Notes under the pieces: generated by a model | Told to the model about the DNA's origin: nothing | What the model saw: the letters and a program-made list of their open reading frames with translations, nothing else | Databases searched by the model: none | Position numbers and translations under genes: made by a program | Assembly (NCBI RefSeq): GCF_012272855.1 | Contig: NZ_JAAXCQ010000003.1 | Coordinates: forward strand, 124,001-188,000 | Direction of reading: 5' to 3' | Origin: Arenibacter sp. 6A1 | GTDB taxonomy: Bacteria; Bacteroidota; Bacteroidia; Flavobacteriales; Flavobacteriaceae | DNA: 64,000 nt | In this document: positions 62,649 through 64,000 of the stretch, piece by piece | Layout: the number at the start of each line of letters is the position of its first letter | How positions within the stretch are numbered: the first letter of the stretch is position 1

Positions 62649-62715
62649 GAAGTGTAAGAATAGTGTAGTCAATATTTGTAGAGTAAAGAATTATATAAAG
62701 AATAAACATAAGAAT

Positions 62716-63243
62716 ATGAGTAGTCAAGAAATAACGTCTTTCGACGTTTTGATAGAAATTCCAAAAGGAAGCAGAAACAAGTATGAATATGATTTTGAGC
62801 TAAAAAGAATCCGTTACGACAGGATGATTTTTTCCTCTATGATGTACCCTGCAGATTATGGGTTTGTACCAGAAACCTTAGCGTTGGACGGCGATCCATT
62901 AGACGTTTTGGTATTGGTTACCGAGCCTACATTCCCAGGATGTGTTATGGAAGTGAAGCCTATCGGTGTTTTTCATATGACCGATGAGAAAGGACCAGAT
63001 GAAAAAGTAATCTGTGTGCCAGTTTCCGATCCGGTTTGGAACAGGATCAATGACCTAACTGAGTTAAATCCACATTTAATCAAAGAAATCGAGCATTTCT
63101 TTAAAGTTTATAAGGATTTGGAAAAGAAAAAAGTTGATGTTGGTGGATGGGGTAATATTGATGAAGCCAAGGAAATAGTAGCAAAATGCATACAGAGATT
63201 TGAAGAGAGCGATGTGCCTACAAAGGACGTTACCATCAGATAA
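62716..63243 (+). CDS. ppa: Inorganic pyrophosphatase (family I)
   Basis: 175 residues from the ATG at 62716 (MSSQEITSFDVLIEIPKGS). An in-frame start at 62632 would overlap the preceding gene and is rejected. Metal and substrate motifs include PKGSRNKYEYD, YPADYGFVPETL and the signature DGDPLDVLVL. It hydrolyses cytosolic pyrophosphate. A terminator follows, and a membrane pyrophosphatase gene begins 110 bases later. Confidence 0.97.
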   Translation: MSSQEITSFDVLIEIPKGSRNKYEYDFELKRIRYDRMIFSSMMYPADYGFVPETLALDGDPLDVLVLVTEPTFPGCVMEVKPIGVFHMTDEKGPDEKVICVPVSDPVWNRINDLTELNPHLIKEIEHFFKVYKDLEKKKVDVGGWGNIDEAKEIVAKCIQRFEESDVPTKDVTIR

Positions 63244-63263
63244 GTCATCGTAAATACAATATA

Positions 63264-63300
63264 AAAAAAGCAATATCATCCCCATGGTATTGCTTTTTTT
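63264..63300 (+). terminator. Terminator of ppa
   Basis: AAAAAGCAATATCAT / ATGGTATTGCTTTTT hairpin with a CCCC loop and T tail, about 20 bases after the ppa stop. Confidence 0.9.
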
Positions 63301-63354
63301 ATTCTCGTATATTTTCTTACTTTTAGGGACAACCAATAATAAATAATCAAACCA

Positions 63355-64000
63355 ATGGATTCAATAATTATGTATGTGCCTATTATTATGGCATTAATAG
63401 GCTTGGCTTTTATGGCCGTAAAACGGTCTTGGGTATTAAATCAAAATGCGGGTGATGGAAAAATGAAAGAGATTTCGGAGTACATCTATGAAGGTGCCTT
63501 GGCCTTCTTAAAAGCAGAATATAAATTATTGACTTTCTTCGTGATTGCTGCTTCCATAGCTTTGGCTGCAGTGTCTTTTATTGTTCCTACTACGCATATC
63601 CTTATTGTCGTAGCCTTTATTTTTGGAGCGTTTTTTTCTGCGCTTGCAGGAAATATGGGAATGAAAATTGCAACTAAAACCAATGTACGGACTACCCAGG
63701 CAGCACGTACAAGCTTGCCTCAAGCCTTAAAAGTTTCCTTCGGCGGAGGAACTGTAATGGGGTTGGGCGTAGCTGGTTTGGCTGTTTTGGGTCTGACTTC
63801 CTTTTTTATTCTCTTGTTTCAGTATTTTATGAACGGTACATGGACTTCTACCGATGACATGACCATTGTTTTAGAGACCTTGGCCGGCTTTTCCCTAGGC
63901 GCAGAATCTATTGCGCTTTTTGCTAGGGTAGGCGGCGGAATTTATACGAAGGCTGCCGATGTGGGAGCAGACCTTGTAGGGAAAGTAGAGGCCGGTATTC
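63355..64000 (+). CDS. hppA: Membrane-bound pyrophosphatase, 5' part of gene (runs off window)
   Basis: 215 codons are visible from the ATG at 63355 (MDSIIMYVPIIMALIGLAF). Motifs typical of H+/Na+-translocating pyrophosphatases occur: EGALAFLKAEYKLL, the loop GMKIATKTNVRT, FGGGTVMGLGVAGLAVLG, GFSLGAESIALFARVGGGIYTKAADVGADLVGKVEAGI (core VGGGIYTKAADVGADLVGK). The enzyme uses pyrophosphate hydrolysis to pump H+ or Na+ across the inner membrane. The end is cut by the window edge; K+ dependence cannot be judged because the diagnostic residue is beyond the end. Confidence 0.96.
   Translation, partial: MDSIIMYVPIIMALIGLAFMAVKRSWVLNQNAGDGKMKEISEYIYEGALAFLKAEYKLLTFFVIAASIALAAVSFIVPTTHILIVVAFIFGAFFSALAGNMGMKIATKTNVRTTQAARTSLPQALKVSFGGGTVMGLGVAGLAVLGLTSFFILLFQYFMNGTWTSTDDMTIVLETLAGFSLGAESIALFARVGGGIYTKAADVGADLVGKVEAGI

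Overview
The window is a chromosome segment from a member of the Bacteroidetes, most likely a marine Flavobacteriaceae. The evidence is several type IX secretion (T9SS) features (gliding-motility-type C-terminal sorting domains and a PorP/SprF-like partner), family-specific genes (DUF6089, DUF2797, DUF5686, 2TM-domain proteins, a folK-deoxynucleoside kinase fusion), promoters of the TTTG / TAnnTTTG type, AT-rich intergenic DNA and tRNA genes without an encoded CCA end. Genus cannot be fixed from the sequence; no rRNA is present.

Layout. 1-15.1 kb: a surface-adhesin locus. The 3' part of one T9SS type B cargo gene is followed by a 10-kb gene for a ~3335-residue acidic adhesin with 18 exactly in-register 339-bp repeats, then a PorP/SprF-like outer-membrane gene and a TPR/PD40/OmpA-type gene, closed by a terminator. 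This matches the sprB-sprF arrangement used for gliding adhesins. 15.1-20.2 kb: accessory or sensory genes on the minus strand (Nramp-like transporter, SanA-like protein, lipoprotein, single-domain response regulator, PAS histidine kinase). 20.5-21.3 kb: a tandemly duplicated tRNA-Gly/tRNA-Leu transcription unit, each copy with its own promoter and terminator. 21.3-34.7 kb: mutS, a TrmH-family methyltransferase, the folK/dNK fusion, sppA, a VUT-family transporter, an AsmA-like protein, DUF2797, a GH3-family enzyme and a hydrolase-like protein without a nucleophile serine.

34.8-43 kb: protein quality control (tig-clpP-clpX), a small membrane protein, an alpha/beta hydrolase coupled to pdxJ, and diverging from them CBS-domain protein, nadK, DUF6089. 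42.8-48.6 kb: envelope biogenesis (uppS, bamA, two Skp/OmpH genes, murI). 48.9-54.6 kb: folate/thymidylate genes (folA, thyA) surrounding a 2TM protein, a class V PLP enzyme, a stand-alone CBM48 protein and the ergothioneine genes egtB-egtD. 54.8-64 kb: a CNT nucleoside transporter with a bifunctional nuclease-family gene, etfB-etfA, pdhB, a DUF5686 outer-membrane protein, soluble pyrophosphatase, and the 5' part of a membrane pyrophosphatase gene that runs off the window.

The most interesting signals are the homogenised adhesin repeat array with a sharp switch of repeat type between copies 7 and 8; the duplicated tRNA unit; an 80-bp dispersed repeat present twice (90% identical, inverted, 30 kb apart) with a possible hairpin whose loop holds half of the differences; an Nramp-like protein that lacks the usual metal ligands; and a pseudo-hydrolase next to a bacterial GH3 gene. 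I found no CRISPR array, prophage or intact insertion sequence.
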